Source: Stratiolaelaps scimitus
Taxonomy: Eukaryota > Arthropoda > Arachnida > Mesostigmata > Laelapidae
Length of the DNA: 64,000 bases
Direction of reading: 5' to 3'
NCBI GenBank assembly: GCA_019614645.1
Contig: JABWDB010000004.1
Coordinates: 3,038,001-3,102,000 of the forward strand
The notes below the pieces were generated by a model. The model saw only the letters and a list, made by a program, of their open reading frames with translations. It searched no databases and was not told where the DNA came from. A program made the position numbers and the translations under genes. Below are positions 10,861-21,800 of this stretch, in pieces (position 1 is the first letter of the stretch; every line of letters starts with the position of its first letter).

Positions 10861-12250
10861 AGGTACGGCTTGGCTAAACAGCAGCGCGAACTCCTACGTT
10901 GACTACGCTATGGACGTGCATACGCCTCGTCTTCAGTTTCATTCGCTCGAGCGTTTCCTGTTGGTTTGCGAGTGTGGTGTGTACGCCTTGGTATTCGTGT
11001 CTGACCGAATTCTCGGAGTTGATCCTTCTCGTGTGTTCGGATGTCGGTGTTAGCTTGTATGTCCCGGCTGGATTTTCTGCACGACGTACGATGCGTGAGT
11101 TCGAAGGGATGAGGTCCTGAGGCCGAGGTCAAGCACGAATCGGGGAGAGAAAAAGAGAGACGTAGGGGGAAACGGTCGAAGGGGAGTATGGTACGAGTGC
11201 GGCCGAAGGTGGCACGCTGCATGCGGGGATACGTGAGCGCCGAGCCTATTCATTTATCGTCGTTTGGACTTTTCGCCCCATACTCTTCTCCTTCGGAGCC
11301 GTTTGCAGGCGACAGCGCCGACGACTTCCAACCTCACTCACTACCTGGTAGCTACCAGGTGTGACTCTCCCTCGTGGCATGCACGCACGGACGCACGTTG
11401 CTGCTGCTGCTGCTGCTGCTTTTGTTGAGTTGCGCCACTGTTACTTTTGTCGCCTCAACCCCAAGACTTTCTGCCGTCAGCGGGGGAACAGCGGGGCTGC
11501 GTTTCCCAACAGCGAGCTCGAGCGTTTCTCTGGCAACGACCCGAACGCGCCTCGTAGCGGAACTCGCTTGCCACTTGGCACCTGCCCGTCCGCCTGTTGC
11601 TCGGCAGCCGGCTGACGCCAGCCGCAAGGGAGATGACACTGCACTTATAGCAGCGAAGTTGCAGCAGCAGCGGCGACAGCAGCAGCAGCAGCAACAGTGG
11701 CAGAAGCAGATACACAAACACCAAGTCGCTCCTCCACGCCACTCAACGCCGCCGGCCCGCAGGTCGCATGTCGTTGGTGTCGCATCTGCCGCGTTTGTCT
11801 CCCGTTGAAAAAGCGAGGAAGCCGGACGGACCGAGAACCAGGGGCAGGCAACCAGCCAGACGGTCGCGTGGATGGTTGGGTTGGTGGGATTGAACGATTT
11901 GCTTCTGTTGGCTGCTTGGGACAGAAGGCCTCGCCCGTCAGCCGAAGCGTTTTGCTTTCCTTCGCCAGATAGACGAGAAAGCTTCGTAAAGATAGATAGG
12001 GGGAGGCAGTGAAAGACGGAGACTTTCAGCTCGAGCAGAATCGAATCCTGAGTCCTTCGCGTCCAGGGATAGAATTGATGTGGGAAGACGTGTTCGAATA
12101 AGAAGAATTCTGGACGAGGGCTTGGTAACGGCGGCGTAGCATAGTAAGAATCGCAAAGTGAGATATCGCGTATGGGGAAACCGATAATATTCTCGAGGTG
12201 AGTTGTATGAGGGCGGTTTGAGTTGTGGCGGTTGGCGCTCATGAGCAGCG
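10861..12250. other. GC-rich, trinucleotide-rich island
   Basis: Frames are open on both strands. A (GCT)7 run lies at 11399-11420 and CAG-rich sequence at 11655-11710. The longest frame (minus, 11352-12242) is dominated by Cys, Ser and Arg runs read from the repeats and has no domain. It may be regulatory or UTR. On the minus strand a TTTATT at 12309-12314 is an AATAAA that could serve the TIL gene just upstream. Confidence 0.4.
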
Positions 12251-12308
12251 CTGCTGGTGTCGGGATGTTCGTGCGTCTATCCGTCGATATCGGCCGCGTG
12301 TCTTGCTA

Positions 12309-12314
12309 TTTATT
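12309..12314 (-). terminator. possible poly(A) signal of the TIL inhibitor gene
   Basis: The minus strand reads AATAAA about 335 nt after the TIL stop codon. The distance and motif suit a polyadenylation signal, but no transcript end is visible from sequence alone. Confidence 0.3.
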
Positions 12315-12646
12315 TCAGCTGTTGCTACGGCGACTTCTGTGACATGTCCACATGTCGTGTCGATGAATGTACCCGGTGGGCAGTGGGGTAGGGTTTTTTC
12401 GGAAGTCCGTGTGTATGTTACATGTGCGTGCGTTAGGTGTAGATCTCTTTGTAGGTGGTACCGGTCCAGGACAGAAGTACGACAACCGGTGCTGATGATG
12501 CCGCTCACGCTGGTATTGGCGAAAACAGCGGTGCGTTGGTGATATGACGAATCTTCTCATCATCTATGCCGTGAGGGATGGTATCGAAGTGGTACCGGTG
12601 GTGCCACTTCGAGACAACAGCAACAGCATCAGCAGTATCTATACCC

Positions 12647-12840
12647 CTAGTGGAAGCGACGACAGTCTAAAGGATGTCCACATCGACCATTGGGAAGCCT
12701 TACGAGCCCCTTGCGACAGAAACAGCCAGAGACACAGCGTTGGCTACACCAGACTCCGTTTGGATTGACGCAATTGGCCTCACATGCTGATCCGCAAAAG
12801 AAGAACACCTCCTTTGGTGCATCTAGACAGTCCTCTTCTT
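12647..12840 (-). CDS. TIL-domain serine protease inhibitor, exon 2 (complete TIL domain, C-terminus)
   Basis: The exon starts after a TTTTATAG acceptor in phase 1 and ends at a TAG (12647-12649). It encodes residues 35-98 of a 98-residue protein. All ten cysteines of the trypsin-inhibitor-like (Ascaris) fold are present, at residues 39, 50, 54, 58, 66, 70, 74, 76, 88 and 94. The hallmark segments CGSACEANC and CVSGCFCRKGLVRLPNGRC are seen. In this family the five disulfides hold a canonical loop that blocks serine proteases; here the loop between the fifth and sixth cysteines (66-70, residues SQR) is the likely reactive site. The target protease is unknown. The domain fills the exon, so this is a single-TIL secreted inhibitor. 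The exon sits at the edge of a GC-rich island and its sequence is intact. Confidence 0.88.
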
Positions 12841-14525
12841 CTATAAAATAGAGCAATACAGAGCAAAAATAGAAAAGCAACCTTAGTCAAATTACTTGCC
12901 ATATATTGATGAGTGATCTCGCAAACTGTAATGCGCTGGGATACGGGGAATTGTATTGGATGTTGTATATATATTGTAAATTTTATTTATGTATATATAT
13001 ATATATATATTGGAATAAGTCTTTGTCGAACTACAACAAAGGCATATGTCATTCAGTCAGACATGTTCAAGGGCCTCGAACCTGTGGCCGCCAGCTGTTT
13101 TCAATCAGAGATTTCATCGTTCAACCCACTTGTGCGGACCTATAGTCAACACAAATGAGCTTGCTTTGCTCATCAGATCATCACAGCACCGTCTAACGAA
13201 TCATTCTCATTCTCTACTATCGTGCGTACTCGACGACTCCTGTACTGAATCTTTTCGATCTCTTCCAACCTTCGGGCTACCGGCCACATCATCTTTGACA
13301 GACCTCGACCTGTCTTTCATCAAAGCTGCACGTGGCGAACAGAACAAACAGCAATCCTCACTTAGAAGACACCAGTGACCTTTTTCTCCTCATTTTCCTA
13401 TCCTTTGATAGGAGCCGTTCTAGTGCGGTCCTGATGTTTCTCCTTTCAGCTCTCACTACTCGTAACGTAGTACAAAAGCCGGCTACTTGAGACGGAGATG
13501 TGTCAGCTCTGAGATGGTGGAGTCTCCTCCGCTGGCGCTGTTTACAACAGCTGCATGCTCAATGAACGTCGCACTTGTACACCGCCGAGAATGGCTTGTC
13601 GCCTCCGACATCACCCCTCACACGAGTCCCGATCACCGACTCCCATCTCGCTCGCGCCAGTGCAGACCGTCTACTGACTCCACCGGCTGCGTCGTCACCA
13701 CTACTCTCGCCTCTATTCCTTCATTCTCCCCGGCGCAATCTGCCGTCAACCCAGCTGCGCTCACAGATGACCAGCCTCCAAGAAGGTCGGGACCCTCCTC
13801 CAAGGGGTTCCGAAACGCCCTAACGAAGCTTCCCAAAGCCGCCCAGACGCTTGCTCGGACGAGCGACTTTCCTCTTTGCGACAGACTGTACGACCATGCC
13901 ACTGGTGGTGCTACGACACATCGTATAGTATCGTGACACTAGCGCGCCATTGCATTGTGCGACAAAGACGACGAACTGACTCGACTCGGCGAGAGTCCCA
14001 CTTCCCACTCGCGGACATTACTTTCTAACTCCTAGCTGGTGGAATTTATCTTTCTTACATGAAGAAACTTCTGCCGCCCCGTCGGCTGGGTTAGGCCTCT
14101 GGGCCATTCGTGCATGACTTAGATGAGCACAATTATTGTAATAGGCCGGACGAGTACGAGAGAGAGAGGTCTTATCCCACAGCGTGAGGCAGCTAGGGGG
14201 CACAGAGCGACGGCGGACAGGAACTAGGCAGCCGAACGTAAAGAAATGCCACAGCAATATGTCACAAGAGGAATATTGAACACATTCGTTTTCAGGCCCT
14301 TGATGAGGGCGGGGTGGGAGCTTGTGGAGAGAAAATCAGTCAGCTGGTCGAGCAATGAAACAAATAAGAGCAGGAACTCGATCGAACGAGTTGAGTTCGG
14401 TGGACAGGAGCTTTGTCTGGTGGGAGTTTCTGTCGGGGATAAACGCAAAGCGCCTAAAAAGTAAAATATGAAGTGGTGTGCATGATAGAAATAGGCGAGG
14501 TTACTATTGCGGATGGGCGGATAGA

Positions 14526-14530
14526 TATTC
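14526..14530. repeat. target-site duplication TATTC (left copy)
   Basis: TATTC directly precedes the left LTR and is repeated at 16192-16196 directly after the right LTR. This proves both ends of the element and shows it inserted as a unit. Confidence 0.85.
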
Positions 14531-14634
14531 TGCTATGTTCTTAATATTGGAATCCCTAGTTCTCTTACTTAGAATCAATACAATTACTGACTAGTCAAAT
14601 CCCAATTCAATATATTTATATATCAGATGTAACA
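14531..14634 (-). repeat. Ty3/Gypsy LTR (3' LTR in element sense)
   Basis: The 104-bp LTR begins TG (TGCTATGTTC) and ends CA (TGTAACA). It matches the LTR at 16066-16191 along its length but lacks a 22-bp segment. A purine tract (minus strand AAGAAGGGAGG, 14635-14645) lies immediately inside, as expected for plus-strand priming next to the 3' LTR. Confidence 0.88.
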
Positions 14635-14645
14635 CCTCCCTTCTT

Positions 14646-15259
14646 AAGTTAAATACATTCGCTCCTCTTCATAACGTTTCTTGGTATGAGGGTCTACTCG
14701 AAGCCCCTCTACTTGGAGGGGGATCTTCTGTCACAAATCATGCGTGCACGTGAGTTGGTGGACTTCGGTTGGCGATAAATGTAACAGGTTGTGGGTCAGG
14801 ACTTGTTTCATTACGAGGTGTAGCAACAATCTCGGGTGGCTCTATGGCTGATGTTCGTTGCATCGGAATATCAAACATGTCTAGTAGGATGTTTGATTTA
14901 GATATGCTAGTACGCTTCAACTGGTTCTCGTGCCGAATCCAGATCTCCGTTTCAACTTGTACTTCGTACATTACTGAACCTTTTTTGCAACAATGCTCCC
15001 TGTTGTCCATTGTGACGATTATATTGAAATAATCCTTTTGGAGTATTAATCGATGTAATAATATGTCCTGGTCTGAAATAATCCTTATGTCGGCTTTTGA
15101 AATCCAGATCTGAATCGATAGTTTGACGTTGAGTGATTGAGACCTTGACTGGGATTCTGACTCCCATTTTTACACGGCAATTCCTTTGTAAATGTAGTCC
15201 TCCACACGTAGAACAACCTCCTAGTTCCTGTTTTTTTAGTTCTCTTTTAGTTTAGTAGT
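14646..15259 (-). pseudogene. Gag zinc knuckle fused by deletion to the integrase C-terminal tail
   Basis: Reading on the minus strand after Gag, a CCHC-type knuckle (CSTCGGLHLQRNC) lies near 15176-15214, in another frame than the capsid. Downstream, near 14915-14970, a segment (MYEVQVETEIWIRHENQLKRT region) resembles the chromodomain-less end of Ty3/Gypsy integrase (..WIRHxNQL..). Protease, reverse transcriptase, RNase H and the integrase catalytic core are absent, so Pol has been lost by internal deletion. The family assignment of the tail rests on a short motif. Confidence 0.6.
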
Positions 15260-16024
15260 TTAGTTAGATTCACATCTGACGCTGGAACTGGCTTTCCAAT
15301 ATTTTTCGATGCATTTGTCAAGAACGTGAATTTCTTGATAGATGAGTGGAGGTCTTTCAGTGACATATCGGGGATTCTCTTTTAAACGTTTTTGCGCGAG
15401 AGTACGAACTTCACTATGCTCACGATTAACCAGGACACATATCCCTGATAGACATTTTAACTGGTCAGGTTTAATGTCATTCATTTCGGCCATCTCGTAC
15501 CTTCGATTCCCTAGTGCCGTGTAAGCATGAAATGTAATTTTTTGACCTTCGTGACACCGACATTGCAAATAGTTATATCGTCGGGTGAATAATGACATTT
15601 GTTGTCCGAAGATTTCCTTCGAAGTTTTTCGTCGGAAGTGAGCCCTTAATCTTTGAAAGGCCGCAGCATCCAGTTTTGAGACTACTATTCGAGCTTTAGT
15701 TCTAGGATCCAGATTAGCAACCTCGTTATTCAAGATGTCTTCAAACCACTGGAACCACACGTCAAACGTAAGACCTTCAGGATGATAAGAGAAAATTGAA
15801 AGGCGATCTACCAGGGAGTTAGTTGTTGTTTCGTCGTTTTTGAAGACTGTTTTTAATGAGGCGACCTGACTTTGGTCTGATCTCGCCTTGGTCACTTGGG
15901 TGGCGAGTGTATGCTGTTGATTTAACTGCTGCTGTTCTTGACTCTGTATAGTCTGTAAATTCTGATTCGTCTGTATACCTATTTGTCAGTTTTGTCTGAA
16001 GTGTTCTCGAAAAATCCTTCGCAT
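15260..16024 (-). pseudogene. Ty3/Gypsy Gag capsid (DUF7083-like), one in-frame stop
   Basis: The 211-codon frame at 15260-15895 has the capsid pattern seen in nematode and arthropod Ty3/Gypsy Gag proteins: HPEGLTFDVWFQWFEDILN near the start, ARIVVSKLDAAAFQRLR in the middle, and a C-terminal region with PDQLKCLSGICV and EVRTLAQKRLKEN. Gag forms the virus-like particle that packages element RNA. The same frame extends upstream through a Gln-rich segment to an ATG at 16024, interrupted by one TGA at 15986-15988. The product would therefore be truncated or start late. No reverse transcriptase follows, so any mobility would need another element's enzymes. Confidence 0.8.
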
Positions 16025-16065
16025 GAATTTTTGCTGTTCGGACTCGTTTTCCCCTTCGTCGCCAC

Positions 16066-16191
16066 TGTTATGCTCTTAATTTTGGTATCCCTACTTATCT
16101 TACTTAGAATCAATACAATTCATTCTTTTGGGACTTACCACGACTGACTAGTCATATCCCAATTCAATATATTTATATATCAGATATAACA
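16066..16191 (-). repeat. Ty3/Gypsy LTR (5' LTR in element sense)
   Basis: The 126-bp LTR begins TGTTATGCTC and ends ATATAACA. It contains 22 bp (about 16117-16138) absent from the partner LTR. Shared blocks include CTTACTTAGAATCAATACAA and CCCAATTCAATATATTTATA. Several substitutions between LTRs indicate the insertion is not recent. Confidence 0.88.
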
Positions 16192-16196
16192 TATTC
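16192..16196. repeat. target-site duplication TATTC (right copy)
   Basis: It pairs with the copy at 14526-14530. Confidence 0.85.
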
Positions 16197-16319
16197 ACAT
16201 TTGGTTCAGCATACGAATTTGTTAAATGTGCGCAGTCATTTCAGTTCGGGAGCGTAGATGATTTGAGAAGCATTGCGTTCCACTATCTTTGCGATGTATT
16301 GTAATATCTTAGGTTCACC

Positions 16320-17599
16320 TAAAAAAAAACCGCACACATATAAATTTCAATATCGGCTAAACTAAGTAAGTTAAAACAAAGATTTTTTAGTATGAGTTAG
16401 ACGTATGCACCTCTTTTATTTATAGACTGGTCCCAGAGTTCTGACAGCCTTTTAACGGCTAGGTATACACCATTTCTACTACCATTGATAACGTCGTTAT
16501 TTAAGGCCTCTCGGGGTAAATCGATGTTTGCATACCTTTTGCCACCTATAGCCCTCTTTAATCGATGGAAGCAACCATAATCACACGGGCTTAAATCTGG
16601 AGAATAGGGGGGTGATGCCATCGCTCAATCTTGTTGGCCTTAAGCCAGGACGTAATTTCATTGCTACGATGTGCCCTAGCATTGTTATCGAGCAGCCACA
16701 CTCGGTGTTTCCTATCGCCATGCCAATTATTCATGAGTCCCTTCAAGAATTCGAGATATCGAGCCGAGTCCATTTTTTCTTTTGGGCCCAAAACCTCGTA
16801 GTAGCAAATTCCGTTGAAATCTACGGCAAGTGCTACCATTACTTTAGGCTCGAATCTATTTGGCACTGTTACCGCCATTTCCTGTTCACCTGGTCGTTGC
16901 CACTCTTTCACTTGATCTTTTTCCGGTCCCCTATACAGGCTGACCCACGTCTCGTCCACTGCAACGGTATGCTCTAAGTGACTCTTTTGCTGCCTATATA
17001 TCTTTAAATTGTCTCGCGAACACTTCTCACGCATTTTCAGTTGGTCTGGACCGAGTTACTGAGGGACCCATTTTGCATTTTTTTCTGCATCCTCAGATTA
17101 TTTTCAATAATTCGACGACATGTCTCACGTGGCACGCCAATTTTAGCCGACAAAGTCCACAATGACCAAACTCTAGTTTCCTCAAAAGCGTTTTCGATTA
17201 TTTCGATCCTTTGGTCGAGAATCGAGATTCGGGAAGGGATGGGCGCTCTCGATGTTCATTAATGTCCCAGTAGCCTTGCCTAAACTGCGCACGCCAATGG
17301 TAGACCTGTCGTCGACTCAGGGCATCATCGCCGTGCACACTTACCAACTCTCGAAGGATTTCAGCTGGACATTTCTTCTGTTGAAACGTAAATCTGACAC
17401 TTTCCCTCTGAGAATACAAGTCTGAGGGACCTGCTTCGCCGGTTGCCGTTTCGAACGCCCAACGATAGCCGAATACTAGCGAATTTTGCGCCGTCTGCTT
17501 GTTAATCGTTATGTCTCACTACCCGCCAAATTTGAATTCAAACCGGCCAAGAATAAGAATTCGGCGCAAGACGATAGGAGTGCGGTTTTTTCTGCTCTA
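16320..17599 (-). mobile_element. mariner element, about 1.28 kb, inactive
   Basis: The length is typical of a mariner. The ends share an inverted motif: at the left AAAAAACCGCAC (within 16321-16335), at the right its complement GTGCGGTTTTTT (17580-17591), each next to a plausible TA target dinucleotide (16320-16321 and 17598-17599). The exact termini are uncertain by a few bases because of the A-run. The element lies inside the TIL intron. Confidence 0.75.
16397..17419 (-). pseudogene. mariner transposase pseudogene with frameshifts and a substituted catalytic Asp
   Basis: Minus-strand frames read in order: N-terminal helix-turn-helix (RFTFQQKKCPAEILREL, RRQVYHWRAQFRQG; 17198-17419), catalytic part 1 (VAVDETWVSLYRGPEKD with the first Asp at 16954-16956, then VWLLDNNARAHRS) and C-terminal part (PPYSPDLSPCDYG with the third Asp at 16580-16582). 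Counting the D34D spacing back from the third Asp places the second catalytic position on Asn (AAC, 16684-16686). The neighbouring Asp occupies the usual His position. Frameshifts separate the three pieces, near 17090 and near 16620, and a stop interrupts about 17060. The family cuts and pastes at TA sites; this copy cannot. Confidence 0.85.
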
Positions 17600-17882
17600 C
17601 GTAACTGACTGAGTCGAACGGAACTAACTTGATTACACGAAATCCACCGAGTGCGTAGAAGATAAACAAGTATTAAATCCTGTTATCGAATATTTCGAAT
17701 ATCAAGATTGAATATATCATATACAGTTCCAGTTGAGGATTGTTCGAGCTTCTCTTTCATTTCGCCGCGGGAACTGTGCAAATTGTAATTGTGCAATTTT
17801 TTAATATCTCTATTCAGCAATTACGTTCTCAAAATTAGTAGCGTCTATTATTTGAATCTTTTCAAAAATTCCCGAAACTAAC

Positions 17883-17985
17883 CTTCAGCTTCTTCGACGA
17901 CGGGCATTCCAGCCACGAGCGCTAGGATGACACAGGAGAAGACGACAGCTCGGGGAAGAGGCGACCCCAATGAAAGATCCTTCAT
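17883..17985 (-). CDS. TIL-domain serine protease inhibitor, exon 1 (signal peptide)
   Basis: An ATG at 17985 opens a 34-codon frame: a short polar N-terminus (MKDLSLGSPLPR), a hydrophobic core (AVVFSCVILALVAG) and an acidic linker (MPVVEEAE). It ends at GAAG then GTTAGT in phase 1. The leftover G joins the AA at the start of the TIL exon (12840) to give Glu, continuing an acidic run up to the first TIL cysteine. Signal peptide plus linker on one exon and the TIL domain on the next, joined in phase 1, is a common arrangement for secreted cysteine-rich inhibitors. The frame match, strand and composition support the join, but no transcript confirms it. The product is predicted to be secreted, with cleavage likely around residues 24-26. 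Confidence 0.72.
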
Positions 17986-18857
17986 CGTTACTATTTGGCA
18001 CGCACGTAAATTTCCACGGTACCCTAGAAGATCTATGGTCTAGGCAGTGTAAGCCACTGTGTCCCCCAAGTCGTTCCGCTGATGTCTTGTCTTTCCCTGC
18101 TCGAGTTTGACTAACCTTAGCTAAGGTCCAGGCCAGGAGAGGGGGCCATATTGTTGTAGTCTAGTGACTAATGATTAGGTCCCTTCCTGTATGTCTCGCA
18201 CTCACTCTCCAAGGTACGGGTCATTCCACAAGTAGTTCCCACGGTCCCTCAACGCAGGCTAAAAAATATTGAGCGCTGATTTGGGAACAGACAGACGACA
18301 CGACTGGGCACACGTAACGGAATACTTGGAGAGGCAGGATTTGGCAGAATTAACAAGTGAATGACGGACATATTGTGTCCTTGTGTAGTTGACAGAATTC
18401 GTTGCGGCAAGCTGAGACCAGCCGCGATACGCATCGCGTTTGCTCGATGAATCGCCTTAGATTAACGCGCGCGATCGATTCGTGGTACTGAGTTGTGCGT
18501 CGGCTCGCCAACGTTAATTGGTGTGAACACTTTGCGGGGGAGCTAGAGGGCATCAGTCGATATTCAAATATCAGGCTTTGGATAAAGACAATACGATTAC
18601 GCGCTGGTTAAGGACAAACGTTCGAGTGACTATGAGTGACAGCGGCTTGTATCGAGTTCGCGGATTGGGCATAACCTAAATGAGCGCCACAGTTAGGGAC
18701 ATCATTTACAGATGACCGAAGGAAATTTGATGACCTCGGCGTCCAGTGGACGCAGCGACAAAGGCGACAAAGTGGTTTAAAAGCATATTTATAATATTTT
18801 GCAATTCATACAAATAACGCAAAAAAAAATATATATATAAGTATTAGATATAAACGC

Positions 18858-18890
<33 letters not shown>

Positions 18891-21800
18891 AAAGATTCAA
18901 CAAGTGCCTTCTGCTACGCTCACTTATCAGAACGTAGTCTACCAGCATGCTGAAACAGATACTGCATTACTTCGTTATAATCTATACTGAGCTTATGCGT
19001 TGCACTACATTTTACGAGGCACGCTGAAACGAAGCACGTTTAAGTTCACTGGAGCACCTCGCTGCCGGGCGCTGATAGACAGCGAAGACAGCGCAGGCGT
19101 ATCACGGTTACTTGATAGATGTCCTGGTCTGTTCGATGATACTCCTCGTTGTGTTAGGGATGACGGCACCGTAGATGTACTGCTGGGTGACTGTAGTTGG
19201 CCTGATTGTGCCGCTTGACAAAAAGAAGTTGCCGAGCATCTTTTGCGAGTTCGACAATGGTGCCACTGTGCAGGGCTAGCTTGTTGGGAGGTGGGGGCTC
19301 GGTGTCTTGCTTTTCAGGCGGCCTTCCCGCATCCTACGCGCTTGACGTACGCACTTTCAATAATGCAGCAACAACGACGGCCACAACAGCAGGCCGCAAC
19401 GAACGATCTCTATTCAAAATCTACAAAACACCTTTATTAGATTATGGGTCTACTGCGGACGGGTGAGGCCACCGAAGCCCTCCCACACAAAAGGACACAG
19501 AACGCTGAAACGCGTGGCGAGGAGCACCGAGCAGGATATGATTCGCCGATTGTGTCCTGACCCAGCCCCGCTATTGTTGCCATTCGGCCGCACGGCGCCG
19601 AAAGCCGCCGCGCGATCGGGTAGCGATCTGGCAGCGGAATACTTGCACAAGAAGGGCACGCAGGCAATCGGCGGCGATAGGGAGATGTACTCATCATCTT
19701 TTCAAGTTGGACACGACACACACTGATGACAGCGACACTAGCGGAAACTACTGAACCGTATCTCTCCCTCTCGCTCCACACTGATTCACTCTTCGTCAGT
19801 GAAGCGAGGGACAGTTGTGGACTAGAAGAATCTGGCAGTCGCGCCCAGAAGTCCTTTGAGTTCGACCGCATCGGACAGAGACCGCTGATCCAAGATTCAG
19901 GGAGTGAGAGCAGACGAGCGCGGGAAACAGACACACGAAGGAAAACAGAGAGAGAGAGAGAGCGAAGAGTTGCAGGGATCTGAAGCTGACCTGACTATAC
20001 AGCTAGCATCAGCTAGCGGGTAAGCTCAAGGCAGGCGAGTTGGGAGGGTCTCAGACATCTTGCTACCCTCTCCAGGTCTTCATCGAATTCCTCGCATAGT
20101 TCCGCTCTGCGAAGGAACTGCGGCACTACCAGCGAACTCGCGTTCGCCGGTGGATGTATAGTGGGGTCCGCTTCATTGATTCAATTCGTTTGTGATTCGT
20201 CGTTTTGACTCATCCACAAACGGCCACATGGGGCATGAGCGTAGCGAAGTCACTTTTGCACATTGGAGAATACGTTGCTGCTGCTGCTGCTGCTGCCGCT
20301 GCTGTCTTTGTTGTTGCCGGGTGTCCCGGTCGCACAAGGCCTGGTAAAAGCGAAGCATCTCCGTTTGGGCATGTGCCATCGGGACCGAATCAGCAGGGCA
20401 ACGGGAACAGAGCGGGCGACTGTTAGGAAAAGCATAGACGCGATGAAGCCTCAACGAATGACATCAAGAGAGAGCAGTGTATCGCTTCTGTCATTGCTGG
20501 AAGCGGAAGAGTTCTCGCCTCGGGTCGAGGGACACTCCAACAGACGGACGAACTGACAGGCTGACAGACGGACAGACGAATAACGAACTGCAACGCCGGA
20601 CGGGCTTCATTGAGCAGCATCAGATCGAACTGGGCGGTAGGGCGCGGCCGCGCCAATGGCGGGGCTCCTTTTTCGTCCGTCCCAGGCGACGATTTTGCGG
20701 AAGTCATTTGTCATCTACATATCCCCTCGATGCCGCCACACTCGATGCTCTTCCGATTCCGGTGTGCCCCTGGCCGATGGCGTTTCCGGGGTGTCGCTGC
20801 CTACTTAATGTTCGTGATGATGCACTTGAGTTCAGGAGACCACAGATCATCATTTTCCCGACGACACACCCGGAGCTACTTTGATTTCCATACGAGTTCA
20901 CCGCGTCCACAGTGCACGCCTACTGGTTCCAATTATTTCGTCATTTCGCCCAAATTACGGTGGCGGAAGTGGGAGCGGCTGCAATGGGTTTCGGGGGTGG
21001 GAGCGTGGGCCGCTTTGACATTGCAAATCAACACGTCGTTGTTGAGCAGCAGATCAGTCAGGTGTAGTTAGTACGCCATGAATGGAATACGCATGCTGAT
21101 GGAGCTATTCAATGAAAGAGTGGCCAGAATAAATACAGCCGCACAGATTGTGTAATTTTGGATTGCCATCACTATGACGAATCCATTAGGCTGATCGGTG
21201 ATTTATGTCTAAATGCGTAGATATAGCTATTACGTAGGGTAATTTGCAACAGTAGTGGATGCAGAGTTGTTGTTGTTGACTCGTTCTCAAGGACAATGTA
21301 AGTCTCTCTCTCTCGCTATGTATATATATATATACATCTTTCAGCCACTTACGTATAAATGAATATCGTCTTGCAAGGGCAGATGAACAGCACATTTCAA
21401 CTAGTCGTCTGCAATCAACCAATTACGGCATGCTCCTCTGCGATATCCATCTTTATAAGGGAGCTGGAGTTCAAAGGGTTCTTCAACAGTCTTTCTCTCG
21501 GCTTTGTTCTGTCATCCACCCCTGGGTGGCTCTCTGTTCTTACGTCACTTCAGTTTTGGCTTTGCTGCAGTTTTGGCTTCTTCGATCTCCGCCTTCGATT
21601 GTCGTTCCTCTATCCTTCTGCTGTTGCTGTGTTCGTCGTCGTGTGAACAAATGACTTTCATCTTGGCTTAGACAATCGTGTTACTTGGCTATACATTTTC
21701 TCTACCGTATTTGTGAGCGTGTACTGGACGTTCGGAAACGCACGCACGTCCGTGTAGGAGACTGACAGTTTTTTTTAACGGTTGCAAAAGTAACCTTTCC

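Larger units (their letters stand above)
14531..16191 (-). mobile_element. non-autonomous, internally deleted Ty3/Gypsy LTR retrotransposon
   Basis: The element is 1661 bp, bounded by two TG...CA LTRs (104 and 126 bp) and a perfect 5-bp duplication TATTC. Inside the 5' LTR (right end, minus sense) a primer-binding-like TGGCGACGAAGGGG begins one base from the LTR. A polypurine tract adjoins the 3' LTR. The body has Gag, a zinc knuckle and the very end of integrase, with most of Pol missing. It lies in the TIL intron in the gene's orientation. Confidence 0.88.
12841..17882 (-). other. intron of the TIL gene carrying two transposons
   Basis: The donor (minus strand) is GAAG then GTTAGT and the acceptor is TTATAG, leaving phase 1 at both ends. 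The 5.04-kb intron holds a (TA)n tract (12991-13010), an internally deleted Ty3/Gypsy element (14531-16191) and a broken mariner (about 16320-17599). Both elements lie in the same orientation as the gene. The remaining 13.0-14.5 kb has only unassigned frames, for example 13487-13936, which is proline/serine-rich. Confidence 0.65.

Noticed and set aside
11352..12242. 296-codon minus-strand ORF
   Set aside because: It is open because of GC-rich, CTG/CAG-repeat DNA; the peptide is dominated by Cys, Ser and Arg runs and matches nothing known.
20263..20556. ORF with an apparent signal peptide (Leu-rich start)
   Set aside because: The leucine run is a (CTG)n repeat translation; downstream sequence is not protein-like.
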